Source: Bacteroidota bacterium
Lineage (GTDB): Bacteria > Bacteroidota > Bacteroidia > Chitinophagales > Chitinophagaceae
Reading direction: 5' to 3'
Length of the DNA: 36,102 nt
NCBI GenBank assembly: GCA_029560415.1
Contig: JAKQKY010000050.1
Coordinates: 1 to 36,102, forward strand
Shown one piece after another: positions 16,833-24,986 of the stretch. How positions within the stretch are numbered: the stretch's first letter is position 1; every line of letters starts with the position of its first letter. The position numbers and the translations under genes were made by a program. The notes beneath the pieces were generated by a model. It did no database searches, had not been told where the DNA came from, and saw only the letters and a list, made by a program, of their open reading frames with translations.

Positions 16833-17132
16833 AACGCCTTCTCATTGTATTTTCCAGGGTTAAGTAATGTATTGGAACCATGTTGGTTCCTTTGTAAACC
16901 ATTGTAACAGCTTGTGTGATTATAGCATAATTAAGTGTCTGAACAAACAAACACTGTTGCATACACTTCGGGTAAAGCTATGAGATTGGCTCCATCGCCG
17001 GTTGAGGCCGTTTGCGCCCCTGCCATTTCCACCAATAAAATTTATTGAACCGTTCACGACGTGTACTCATGCGCCATCGCGTGTATGATGTTGTGTAAAA
17101 CCTAAGCAACCGCTTTTTTTAATCAAAGTTGT
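16833..17132 (+). other. Intergenic leader region upstream of the SulP/DAB operon
   Basis: Three hundred bases without a convincing gene. It holds a small hairpin, GGAACCA (16874-16880) with TGGTTCC (16884-16890) followed only by TTT, which could be a weak terminator of the upstream gene. A possible promoter is TTTG (17011-17014), 21 nt, TAAAATTT (17036-17043), with two mismatches in the -7 box. The promoter of the carbon-uptake operon must lie in this stretch, unless the operon is read through from upstream, but it cannot be fixed with confidence. Confidence 0.5.
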
Positions 17133-18734
17133 ATGAATTTAAAATTTTTAAAACACGATATTCCCGCCAGCATCGTAGTGTTCCTGGTAGCCCTTCCTTT
17201 ATGCCTTGGCATTGCACTTGCATCTGGTGCGCCTTTTTTCAGTGGCATTATTTCGGGCATCATTGGAGGTGTGGTCATTGGTATGTTAAGTGGATCTAAG
17301 CTGAGCGTGAGTGGTCCGGCTGCCGGACTAGCAGCATTGGTATTGGCGGCGATCACCAACATCGGCGACTTCAGGCTATTTCTTTGTGCCGTTGTGATCG
17401 CTGGTATTTTGCAGGTATTAATGAGCCTGGCCCGGTTGGGTGGCGTGGCAAATTATTTTCCTTCCAGTGTTATCAAAGGCATGCTTACCAGTATCGGTAT
17501 CCTCATCATCGCCAAGCAAATTCCACATGCATTTGGATATGACAGGGATGAAAAAGGAAATCTGACGGAGTTGTTCCCTTATGGTAATGAGGATATGCAC
17601 GAATTACTGCAACCGTTGCAGCATGTCAATGTCGGCGTATTCCTGATCTGTGTCATTTCGATCATCATCATGGTTGTTTGGGAGAAACCATTTATCAAAA
17701 ACAAAGTAAAATTTATTCCGGGGGCATTGGTGGCGGTGATCGTTTCCGTTTTGCTGAACGAATTATTCCGTTCAACAAACAGCGCATTATTCATTGAACA
17801 GGAACATTTGGTACAGATAAAAGCAGCTGGCAGCCCGGCGGAATTCCTGAGTTTTTTCACCTTTCCCGATTTCAGTGGTTTTCTAAACAGTAAAGTGATC
17901 ATGACGGGTGTGATGATCGCCATCATTGCATCGCTGGAAACATTGCTCAGCATCGAAGCGGTAGATAATATAGATCCCGAAAGAAATGTGACAAATACCA
18001 ATCGTGAACTTTTTGCACAGGGAATTGGAAATAGCATAGCAGGATTGATCGGCGGGTTACCAGTAACCAGTGTGATCGTAAGAAGCAGCGCCAACATTAA
18101 TTCTGGAGCCAAATCAAAATTATCAACAGTATTACACGGCCTGTTATTATTGATCTGCGTGATCAGCATACCGGCCTTGCTGAACCTGATACCATTGGCC
18201 TCACTGGCTGCCATCCTTTTTTTAACCGGATATAAATTATGTAAGATCTCCGTATTTAAAAAAATGTTCAAGAATGGAAAATATCAATACATACCATTCT
18301 TTGTAACGGTAGCGGTTATCCTGGCCATCGATTTGTTTGGCATCTATAAGCCTGTGAAAGGAGAAGGGTTGCTGATCGGTGTTATTGCAGGTTTGATCGC
18401 AGCCATCGGAGCTATTCTTCATGGCAACCTGAAAAACTCTTATTACTTCCATGAGGACAAACATCAGACAGGAGATGTCATCAACATGAGTTTATCGGAA
18501 GAAGTTTCCTTTTTGAATAAAGGCAGTATCCGTGAAACGCTCGATCATATTCCCGAAAATTCAACCGTGATCATTGATGCATCAAAAACACAATACATCG
18601 ATTTTGACGTATTGGAACTGATCAAGGAATTCAGGGATATCAAGGCGCCACTTAAAAACATCACTTGTAAGTTCACCGGTTTTAAGGAGGTATATAAAAT
18701 AGAGAATTCATTTCACGTTCAATCTTCTCACTAA
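17133..18734 (+). CDS. SulP-family anion (probably bicarbonate) transporter
   Basis: A 533-residue inner-membrane transporter of the SLC26/SulP family with a C-terminal STAS domain. The membrane part (~1-430) opens with the family motif DIPASIVVFLVALPLCLGIALASG, given here only in part as the PASIVVFLVALPLCLGIA stretch, then GLISGIIGG-like glycine repeats, a SGPAAGLAALV segment, and SLETLLSIEAVD near 267. STAS lies at ~450-525 (VIIDASKTQYIDFDVLELI). SulP members move sulfate or bicarbonate; BicA is the bicarbonate type. The choice of bicarbonate rests on the neighbours: a carbonic anhydrase starts 18 nt downstream, then dabA and dabB. It is the first gene of that operon. Proof of substrate would need a transport assay. 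Confidence 0.9.
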   Translation: MNLKFLKHDIPASIVVFLVALPLCLGIALASGAPFFSGIISGIIGGVVIGMLSGSKLSVSGPAAGLAALVLAAITNIGDFRLFLCAVVIAGILQVLMSLARLGGVANYFPSSVIKGMLTSIGILIIAKQIPHAFGYDRDEKGNLTELFPYGNEDMHELLQPLQHVNVGVFLICVISIIIMVVWEKPFIKNKVKFIPGALVAVIVSVLLNELFRSTNSALFIEQEHLVQIKAAGSPAEFLSFFTFPDFSGFLNSKVIMTGVMIAIIASLETLLSIEAVDNIDPERNVTNTNRELFAQGIGNSIAGLIGGLPVTSVIVRSSANINSGAKSKLSTVLHGLLLLICVISIPALLNLIPLASLAAILFLTGYKLCKISVFKKMFKNGKYQYIPFFVTVAVILAIDLFGIYKPVKGEGLLIGVIAGLIAAIGAILHGNLKNSYYFHEDKHQTGDVINMSLSEEVSFLNKGSIRETLDHIPENSTVIIDASKTQYIDFDVLELIKEFRDIKAPLKNITCKFTGFKEVYKIENSFHVQSSH

Positions 18735-18752
18735 TCATTCAAACTATAAATC

Positions 18753-19394
18753 ATGGAAATGGAAAAGACATATAAGCGTTTATTAAGCAATAATAAAAGA
18801 TGGGTGGTAAAGCAATTAAGAACCGATCCGAATTTTTTCGAAGACCTGGCAAAGGGCCAGCAACCCGAATATCTCTGGATCGGCTGCAGTGATAGCCGTG
18901 TTCCCGCTAACCAGATCACCGGAACAACGCCGGGGGAAATGTTTGTTCACCGCAATATTGCCAACATGGTAGTGCACAGTGATATGAACCTGCTCAGCGT
19001 TTTATCGTACGCGGTAGAAGTACTGAAAGTTAAACACATCATTGTATGTGGTCATTATGGTTGTGGCGGAGTGATTGCAGCGATGGGCAACAAACAATTG
19101 GGACTGATTGATAACTGGCTGCGTCACATTAAAGATGTATACAGGCTGCATCACCTTGAACTGGATGCTATTACAGATGAAACACAAAGGGCCAGGCGAT
19201 TTGTAGAGCTGAACGTGGTAGAGCAGGTGATAGACCTCGGTAAAACGTCTATCGTTCAGAATGCATGGCAGAAAAAGCAGCCATTGCATATCCATGGATG
19301 GGTGTACGACATACATGATGGTATCATTAAAGACCTGGATGTAACATTTACAGGCGTAAAAGACCTGCCGGCGATTTACCATTTTTCGCATTAA
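18753..19394 (+). CDS. Beta-carbonic anhydrase, first copy
   Basis: A 213-residue cytoplasmic zinc enzyme that interconverts CO2 and bicarbonate. It has the beta-class signature CSDSR with zinc ligand Cys45 and the Asp47-Arg49 dyad, then His101 and Cys104 in GHYGCGG, and the HRNIANMV loop at 66-73. The start could equally be the second ATG at 18759. It sits 18 nt after the SulP gene and 14 nt before dabA, so it is part of the operon. In a bicarbonate-accumulating cell a free cytoplasmic carbonic anhydrase would let CO2 leak out, so its role here is probably to supply CO2 to carboxylases, or to work with a partner. By eye it shares more than half its residues with the second copy at 23969. Confidence 0.95.
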   Translation: MEMEKTYKRLLSNNKRWVVKQLRTDPNFFEDLAKGQQPEYLWIGCSDSRVPANQITGTTPGEMFVHRNIANMVVHSDMNLLSVLSYAVEVLKVKHIIVCGHYGCGGVIAAMGNKQLGLIDNWLRHIKDVYRLHHLELDAITDETQRARRFVELNVVEQVIDLGKTSIVQNAWQKKQPLHIHGWVYDIHDGIIKDLDVTFTGVKDLPAIYHFSH

Positions 19395-19408
19395 CCAAAA
19401 CCAGTATT

Positions 19409-21961
19409 ATGAACCAGCCTGTATTCAATGAAGCGCATGTGTTGCACGAATTGAAGCATTACCTGCCTTCGCAAACACCGCTGAAAGATTTTATACATCA
19501 TAATTCTTTGCATGCGTTTCAGCATCTGAAATTTTATGATGCCATTTTCAGGGCGTCTAAAATATTTGGATACCAGGTAACCCTGCAATTGGCTGAGTTC
19601 AGAAACTTATATAAAAACGGGAGGATCAAAGACGAGATACTCGATGAAGTGCTCATTAACCGGAAAGGCGCTAAAGCAAATGCATGGAAAACAAACCTCG
19701 TTTCGAAGTCATACGATGATCACAATGAACCCAGGATCGGCCGGTTGCGGGCGCAATGGAAACAGAAGTATCCTGTTGACCTTGACAACCTCGTTCAGCC
19801 GATCCTGTTCCGGGTGTTGTGTAGTTATCTCGACCAGGGCATTGCCATATGGGATTTCCCATTAAACAAAGATGGTTTTTTAGCTTCTGTAAAAGAACTC
19901 GAACACAACAGTTTTACCAGTTTATTTAAAACCCAAAGAGCCAGGAATTTATTATTCGACAAAAATACTTCCCTGCAAAGCCTGTTGAAAATTCTGGTAG
20001 GAGATGAAGCTTATTTTGAAACATATTTATTCGATCAGCAATTCAGTCACCGGGGTTGGTCGGGTATGGTAGCCACCCTGGAAGCACAGCCACATACACT
20101 GCTGAATCCGAAAAAAATCACCCTGCACGACTTGCTCGTTTTTGAGTTGCTGCTGGAAATCGATGCCTTGCAATCGCAGTTGGGCAACAATTGGCAACCA
20201 GTGGGCCATTCAGTAAAATTGGCTCCCGATGAATTATTCTATGATACGGAGCTCACCGAACTGGATGAGGTATTCAGCATTTGGCAGGATGCCTTTGAAT
20301 GGAGTTATTACGATGAGGTACTGGCTGGTATCTCGAAGCAAAAAGCAAAGGCAACCAACGGGATGGCGCACACGAAGTTTTCGGAAAACGGTAATTCGAA
20401 ATCTTTCCAGGCGATGTTCTGTATCGATGAAAGAGAATGTTCCCTGCGGAGGCATATCGAAAAAGTAGATCCCTCCTGCGAAACACTTGGTAGCCCGGGA
20501 TTTTTTGGAGTGGAATTTTATTTTCAACCAGAGAACGGAAAATTTTACGACAAGCTTTGCCCGGCGCCGGTTACACCAAAATATCTCATTAAGGAAATAC
20601 ACGTGAATGCTAAACGAAAGCACGAGCCTTTGTATACCGAAAAAACCCACAAACTTTTTACAGGCTTCCTGAGCACATTTACGTTTGGATTCCTGGCAGC
20701 GCCTAAAATGCTGCGCAACCTTTTTAGTCCACGCATGAGCCCGGCCATTTCCAATGCCTTTACTCACCAGAATAAAAACGCACCGTTGAGTATTGAGAAC
20801 TGGCATATCACATACCGGGAAAATGATCTGCAGGTAGGCTTTACCGTTGATGAAATGGCTGCGAGGGTTGAAGGCTTGTTGAGGGGGATCGGGTTGATCG
20901 ATAACTTTGCACCCATTGTATATGTGATCGCTCATGGATCGAGCAGCGCCAACAACCCGCATCATGGTGCACACGATTGCGGCGCCTGTAGTGGCAGGCC
21001 AGGATCGGTGAATGCAAGGGTTTTTTCTTTTATGGCCAATCACCCGGAAGTACGGGAAAAATTAAAACAGAACGGGATTGTCATTCCTGCCGATACACAG
21101 TTTATTGGCGGGTTGCACGATACCGCGGCAGATGAAATGGAATATTATGACGAAGACACATTGAATGCCGAAAATGAAAAAAATCATGCACAGCATATTC
21201 ATTCTTTTGAAAGGGCACTCGACCTGAATGCAAAAGAAAGATCAAGGAGATTTGCTTCAATCAAAACAAAAAATAAACTTCATACGGTTAGAAAAGCCAT
21301 CAAAAACAGGTCGGTTTCTTTGTTTGAACCAAGGCCCGAATTAGGCCATGGCACCAATACACTTTGCATCGTTGGTAAAAGGGATCTTACCAAGGGATTA
21401 TTTTTAGACAGGAGAGCATTTCTGAATTCGTATGATTATAAAACAGATCCCGAGGGAAAATATTTAACCGCTGTAATGCGCCCGCTGGGACCGGTTTGTG
21501 GCGGCATCAACCTTGAATATTATTTTTCCCGGGTAGATAATTATAAGTTAGGAGCAGGAACCAAGCTGCCACACAATGTAATGGGGCTTTTTGGGGTGGC
21601 CAACAGCAGTGATGGCGACCTGAGACCAGGGCTTCCGCTGCAGATGATAGAAGTGCACGACCCGGTGCGTCTGCTCATTATCGTTGAACATTACCCACAC
21701 GTGGTATTAAACAGCATTCAATCTTCACCAGAGATGTACGAGTGGTTCATCAACGAATGGGTACACCTGGCTGTGGTGGATCCGGCAACGAATCAGATTT
21801 TCTTTTTCAGGGAAGGCCGCTTTAACCCATATCATCCCGTAACTAAAAAGATAGATTCCTTCCACGATGTGCATACGTTGATAGAGACGGCTGCGGAAAT
21901 GGAAACAAATAATATTGAAGACGCCACGAGGGAAAATTTACCTGTTTACTTACATAACTAA
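19409..21961 (+). CDS. dabA: DabA, catalytic-type subunit of the inorganic carbon accumulation complex
   Basis: An 850-residue UPF0753/DUF2309 protein. In Halothiobacillus, DabA carries a beta-carbonic-anhydrase-like zinc site (Cys351, Asp353, His524, Cys539) and with the membrane protein DabB traps CO2 as bicarbonate using an ion gradient. All four positions are visible here: Cys338 and Asp340 in MFCIDERECS, His509 in IAHGSSSANN, and Cys524 in HDCGACSGRPG, with the same 15-residue gap between the last two. Other family segments include the N-terminal LKDFIHHNSLHAFQ and the late RPLGPVCGGINLEYYFSR and PHNVMGLFGV. It has no membrane helices and should sit on the inner face of the membrane bound to DabB. 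It overlaps neither neighbour; dabB begins 7 nt later. Confidence 0.95.
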   Translation: MNQPVFNEAHVLHELKHYLPSQTPLKDFIHHNSLHAFQHLKFYDAIFRASKIFGYQVTLQLAEFRNLYKNGRIKDEILDEVLINRKGAKANAWKTNLVSKSYDDHNEPRIGRLRAQWKQKYPVDLDNLVQPILFRVLCSYLDQGIAIWDFPLNKDGFLASVKELEHNSFTSLFKTQRARNLLFDKNTSLQSLLKILVGDEAYFETYLFDQQFSHRGWSGMVATLEAQPHTLLNPKKITLHDLLVFELLLEIDALQSQLGNNWQPVGHSVKLAPDELFYDTELTELDEVFSIWQDAFEWSYYDEVLAGISKQKAKATNGMAHTKFSENGNSKSFQAMFCIDERECSLRRHIEKVDPSCETLGSPGFFGVEFYFQPENGKFYDKLCPAPVTPKYLIKEIHVNAKRKHEPLYTEKTHKLFTGFLSTFTFGFLAAPKMLRNLFSPRMSPAISNAFTHQNKNAPLSIENWHITYRENDLQVGFTVDEMAARVEGLLRGIGLIDNFAPIVYVIAHGSSSANNPHHGAHDCGACSGRPGSVNARVFSFMANHPEVREKLKQNGIVIPADTQFIGGLHDTAADEMEYYDEDTLNAENEKNHAQHIHSFERALDLNAKERSRRFASIKTKNKLHTVRKAIKNRSVSLFEPRPELGHGTNTLCIVGKRDLTKGLFLDRRAFLNSYDYKTDPEGKYLTAVMRPLGPVCGGINLEYYFSRVDNYKLGAGTKLPHNVMGLFGVANSSDGDLRPGLPLQMIEVHDPVRLLIIVEHYPHVVLNSIQSSPEMYEWFINEWVHLAVVDPATNQIFFFREGRFNPYHPVTKKIDSFHDVHTLIETAAEMETNNIEDATRENLPVYLHN

Positions 21962-21968
21962 TCATGAT

Positions 21969-23840
21969 ATGGAACCATTGCTGCAAATATTTATTTTGAT
22001 TCCTGTTCTTGCCTTCCTGGTTAGTTTATGCCTGAACAGGAAAAATGAAAAGCTCATCTCAGGAATGGTGATCACGGCTAACGTTATACAACTGGCGGCC
22101 ATTGTGCTGTTTATAGCAAACTGGTTTTTCCAGGGTGCTCCTACGCTGAACAGTAAGCATGTTACTTTATTTGTAACCGGCGATATAGAGATCTTCATCG
22201 ATTTCTTTTTTGATAAAGTGACGATGGTCTTTGCGTTAACTGGTTCTTTGCTGGCGCTGATCGTGAGTGTATTCAGCCGGTTTTACCTGCACCGTGAACC
22301 TGGATTCAAAAGGTATTTCTGTACGATCCTGCTGTTTTTAACCGGCTACAACCTGGTGGTTTTTTCCGGGAATTTTGAAACGTTGTTTATTGGGTGGGAG
22401 ATCGTAGGCATTTGTTCGTTCCTGTTAATTGCGTTTTATCGTGACCGTTATTTACCGGTAAAGAACAGCATGAAAGTGATCTCGCTATACCGTTTAGGCG
22501 ATATTTGTTTTATCCTGGCCATGTGGATGAGTCATCACCTTTGGCACGAGAACATCACGTTTTTACAACTGCAGGATTCATCACTCGTAAAAGCGCACCT
22601 GGAGGAACACAACTGGTATGGTTTTTTTATTGCAGCCATGATAACGGTTGCAGCCATCATTAAATCGGCTCAGTTTCCATTTTCATCCTGGTTGCCCAGG
22701 GCCATGGAAGGCCCTACCACCTCCAGCGCTATTTTTTACGGTTCACTTTCTGTACACCTTGGTGCGTTTCTTTTATTGCGTACGTTTCCATATTGGGAGT
22801 CGATCATCTCTATCAAAGTGCTGATCATTACGATCGGTGCTGTTACAGCGCTGGTAGCTACCGGTATCGCCAAGGTGCAGTCATCTGTAAAAACCCAGAT
22901 CGCTTATTCATCTATTGCACAGATCGGCCTCATCTTTATAGAGATCGCATTAGGGCTGCATGTGCTGGCATTGATCCATTTTGCAGGGAATGCTTTTTTA
23001 AGAACCTACCAGCTGTTGGTATCACCTTCGGTATTGGGATACCTGGTACATAACCAGTTTTTTAATTTCATGCCAAGGCTTACAGGAAACAGAAATACGT
23101 TAAGCCATAAATTTAAAAATACGATCTACATGCTGGGTATTAAGGAATGGAACATGGATAGGCTTATTTCCCGTGTATTCTGGAGTCCATTTAAATGGAT
23201 TGGAAATAAGATGTCTTTCTTATCCAGCAAAATGTCCGTGTTTTTATTGTTTTCCATGTACCTGTTAGGGTTTTTAGCAGAATGGTTCCACGACCGCGTG
23301 CCGGGTACATATTTTGATCTGTTGCCTTTCGTTTTTTCTTTCATTGGATTGCTGCTGATTTTATCTGCTTTCGCTGAACGGGGACATGCAATAAAAGCCT
23401 GGTTCCAGGTGGTGGGCGGACAGTTATACATTGCCCTTTCGATAGTGATGCTGAATGAAAATTTCGGCCATAACCACATGTTGCTTTACCTCAGCGGCTC
23501 TGTACTGTCGGCGTTTGTAGGCTGGATCTGTTTGAAAAAGATAGAAGCCATCGACCAGGATATTACATTGAACAGGTTTCATGGGTATGTATATGAGCAA
23601 TCCAACATTGGACTGATCTTTCTCATTGCCTGCCTCGGAATGATCGGTCTCCCATTTACACCAACATTTATCGGCATCGATATTTTATTCAGCCATATTC
23701 ATAAACACGAAGAGATCCTCATCGTCTTTACTTCGCTGAGTTTTGTTTTTATTGAATTAGCCGTGTTAAGAATATATGCACGAATCTTTTTAGGTCAACA
23801 CAAGAAAATGCATCACCCGATCGCTTACAGGTCTTCATGA
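21969..23840 (+). CDS. dabB: DabB, NuoL-like membrane subunit of the inorganic carbon accumulation complex
   Basis: A 623-residue polytopic membrane protein of the proton-conducting antiporter/complex I (NuoL, MrpA) family. Key channel residues are kept: Glu144 in IGWEIVGICSF (same number as NuoL), Lys232 in IIKSAQFPFSSWLP, and the MEGPTTSSAI segment that follows. Since a full set of nuo genes is absent and dabA lies 7 nt upstream, it is DabB: the channel whose proton or sodium flow drives DabA. The start at 21969 was chosen over an in-frame ATG at 21915 inside dabA because the latter adds a hydrophilic tail before the first helix. About 15-17 membrane helices are predicted by eye. The protein is longer than DabB of Halothiobacillus, with extra C-terminal helices. 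Confidence 0.92.
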   Translation: MEPLLQIFILIPVLAFLVSLCLNRKNEKLISGMVITANVIQLAAIVLFIANWFFQGAPTLNSKHVTLFVTGDIEIFIDFFFDKVTMVFALTGSLLALIVSVFSRFYLHREPGFKRYFCTILLFLTGYNLVVFSGNFETLFIGWEIVGICSFLLIAFYRDRYLPVKNSMKVISLYRLGDICFILAMWMSHHLWHENITFLQLQDSSLVKAHLEEHNWYGFFIAAMITVAAIIKSAQFPFSSWLPRAMEGPTTSSAIFYGSLSVHLGAFLLLRTFPYWESIISIKVLIITIGAVTALVATGIAKVQSSVKTQIAYSSIAQIGLIFIEIALGLHVLALIHFAGNAFLRTYQLLVSPSVLGYLVHNQFFNFMPRLTGNRNTLSHKFKNTIYMLGIKEWNMDRLISRVFWSPFKWIGNKMSFLSSKMSVFLLFSMYLLGFLAEWFHDRVPGTYFDLLPFVFSFIGLLLILSAFAERGHAIKAWFQVVGGQLYIALSIVMLNENFGHNHMLLYLSGSVLSAFVGWICLKKIEAIDQDITLNRFHGYVYEQSNIGLIFLIACLGMIGLPFTPTFIGIDILFSHIHKHEEILIVFTSLSFVFIELAVLRIYARIFLGQHKKMHHPIAYRSS

Positions 23841-23886
23841 TGTATCCCGGTTGCTTCAGTTTAATGATGCCTTATTGTTAATACAA

Positions 23887-23915
23887 TTGTGTTTCTATTA
23901 ATATCATTATTTTTA
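23887..23915 (+). promoter_or_regulatory. Candidate promoter of the second carbonic anhydrase
   Basis: TTG (23887-23889), 18 nt, then TATTTTTA (23908-23915), one mismatch from TAnnTTTG. Transcription would begin near 23918, so this gene can be expressed apart from the upstream operon. The -7 box overlaps the left arm of the inverted repeat at 23910-23959. Confidence 0.4.
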
Positions 23916-23959
23916 ACCTGGGAACGGATCCTGGAAATGACCAGGCACCCGGTTAAAAA
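23910..23959 (+). promoter_or_regulatory. Nested inverted repeat before the second carbonic anhydrase gene
   Basis: Outer arms TTTTTAACC-T-GGG (23910-23922) and CCC-GGTTAAAAA (23948-23959) pair over 12 bases with one bulged T. Inside them CCTGG (23930-23934) and CCAGG (23941-23945) pair around AAATGA. It ends 9 nt before the ATG and is not followed by a T run, so it does not look like a terminator. An operator or a leader RNA structure is more likely. Confidence 0.55.
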
Positions 23960-23968
23960 TATCTACTG

Positions 23969-24604
23969 ATGCTATCTTACGAAAAGTTATTGACCGATAA
24001 TAAAGCCTGGGCTCAAAACCAGGTAACAGAAGACCCGGGATTTTTTAAAAGGCTTGCTGCGCAACAGGCACCGGAATTTTTATGGATCGGTTGCAGCGAC
24101 AGCCGTGTACCGGCCGATAAGATCACGGGCACCGAACCCGGGCAAATATTTGTTCACCGCAACATTGCCAACATGGTGGTGAACACCGACCTCAATCTCC
24201 TGAGTGTTTTGCAATATGCCGTGGAAGTATTAAAAGTAAAGCATGTGATCGTGTGCGGGCATTATGGTTGCGGAGGAATCAGGGCGGCCATGAACCAGCA
24301 ATATTATGGAGGCATCATCAATCACTGGCTGAAAAACATCAAGGATATTTATCGCTTTCACCGCGATGAGGTAGATGCCTTGCCAACCGAAGACGAGCGG
24401 GTAGACCGGCTGACCGAACTGAATGTGAAAGAGCAAATATTCAACCTGGCCAAAACATCCATCATTCAATCGGCCTGGAAACACGAACAAAGGCCGCAGT
24501 TGCATGGCTGGGTTTATGGCCTGCAGGATGGCATCATTAAACCGGTATATGAAATGGATGCCGGATCGCATATCGATCCTATCTATGAATACGATAATTT
24601 ATAA
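23969..24604 (+). CDS. Beta-carbonic anhydrase, second copy
   Basis: A 211-residue beta-class carbonic anhydrase with all active-site residues: Cys42, Asp44 and Arg46 in CSDSR, His98 and Cys101 in GHYGCGG. It is clearly paralogous to the enzyme at 18753; both share the unbroken HRNIANMVV and the [10 protein letters not shown] region, but the C-terminal ~20 residues differ completely. It is separated from dabB by 128 nt that contain a candidate promoter and a nested inverted repeat, so it is probably controlled differently from the first copy. The pairing suggests either two expression conditions or two partners. The differing tails are where partner binding could differ. Confidence 0.95.
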   Translation: MLSYEKLLTDNKAWAQNQVTEDPGFFKRLAAQQAPEFLWIGCSDSRVPADKITGTEPGQIFVHRNIANMVVNTDLNLLSVLQYAVEVLKVKHVIVCGHYGCGGIRAAMNQQYYGGIINHWLKNIKDIYRFHRDEVDALPTEDERVDRLTELNVKEQIFNLAKTSIIQSAWKHEQRPQLHGWVYGLQDGIIKPVYEMDAGSHIDPIYEYDNL

Positions 24605-24808
24605 TGCCGGATGTAAAGCGCCCCTTGCTGTATATGTCAATTTTCTACTAAACAATGCTCAAAAACTACCTGTTTGGAGTATTGTATAATTAATAAAACT
24701 ACCTTCTCTTTGCAGCTGAGCAAATTCCCTACCTAATTTTTTCAGGCCCGTTTATCGTATCCGGATGTAATTATTGCAGAGAAGCAAACCTTTTTCTCGT
24801 GCTTGAAC

Positions 24809-24846
24809 AAAACCCCTGTTTCGGTTGAACCCGGAAGGGGGTTTTT
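24809..24846 (+). terminator. Intrinsic terminator upstream of recA
   Basis: AAAACCCC (24809-24816) pairs with GGGGTTTT (the end of the G5 run at 24837-24841 and the T run after it). The loop can itself pair through TTCGG and CCGGAA. A run of six T follows. It ends transcription arriving from the carbon-uptake locus before recA. Confidence 0.8.
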
Positions 24847-24922
24847 TCGTGGCGAAAAACAATAAACTAAAAAAATTGTCAAAAAAATACTAAAATAATT
24901 AGTGTGAATAAAATAAAAGTTT

Positions 24923-24930
24923 TAGCTTTG
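24923..24930 (+). promoter_or_regulatory. Candidate -7 box of recA
   Basis: TAGCTTTG is a perfect TAnnTTTG box, giving transcription from about 24933 and a leader of ~54 nt. The -33 position reads TAGT rather than TTTG. No LexA-type palindrome was recognised. Confidence 0.45.
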
Positions 24931-24986
24931 AATCCGGATATACATTTACAACGCAAATTCAGATACATCACTTAAAAAGAAAAACA

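Larger units (their letters stand above)
24605..24986 (+). other. Intergenic region between carbonic anhydrase and recA
   Basis: This 382-base stretch has no convincing coding frame. It contains a possible promoter (TTTG at 24673-24676, 23 nt, TACCTTCT at 24700-24707, two mismatches), an intrinsic terminator at 24809-24846, and the recA promoter near 24923. The segment between the first two could encode a small RNA of about 135 nt. The simpler reading is that the terminator ends the carbonic anhydrase transcript. Confidence 0.4.

Noticed and set aside
16960-17087. CATACAC (16960-16966) and GTGTATG (17081-17087) as arms of a large leader structure before the SulP gene
   Set aside because: A single 7-bp complementary pair within a 300-base region is expected by chance, the loop is 114 nt, and the pairing does not extend.
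17579-18271. Open frame of 230 codons on the minus strand inside the SulP gene
   Set aside because: It is antisense to membrane helices of the transporter; no domain or promoter supports it.
20234-21043. Open frame of 269 codons on the minus strand inside dabA
   Set aside because: It overlaps the conserved active-site region of dabA, and its protein has a cysteine- and basic-rich composition typical of antisense frames.
21915-21968. Earlier in-frame start for dabB overlapping the end of dabA
   Set aside because: It would add 18 polar residues before the first membrane helix and overlap dabA by 47 bases; the ATG at 21969 fits the family.
17133-24604. Carboxysome or autotrophic CO2-fixation cluster
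   Set aside because: No Rubisco, carboxysome shell protein or phosphoribulokinase is encoded anywhere in the window.
24860-24986. LexA/SOS operator before recA
   Set aside because: No convincing palindrome was found in the leader or promoter region.
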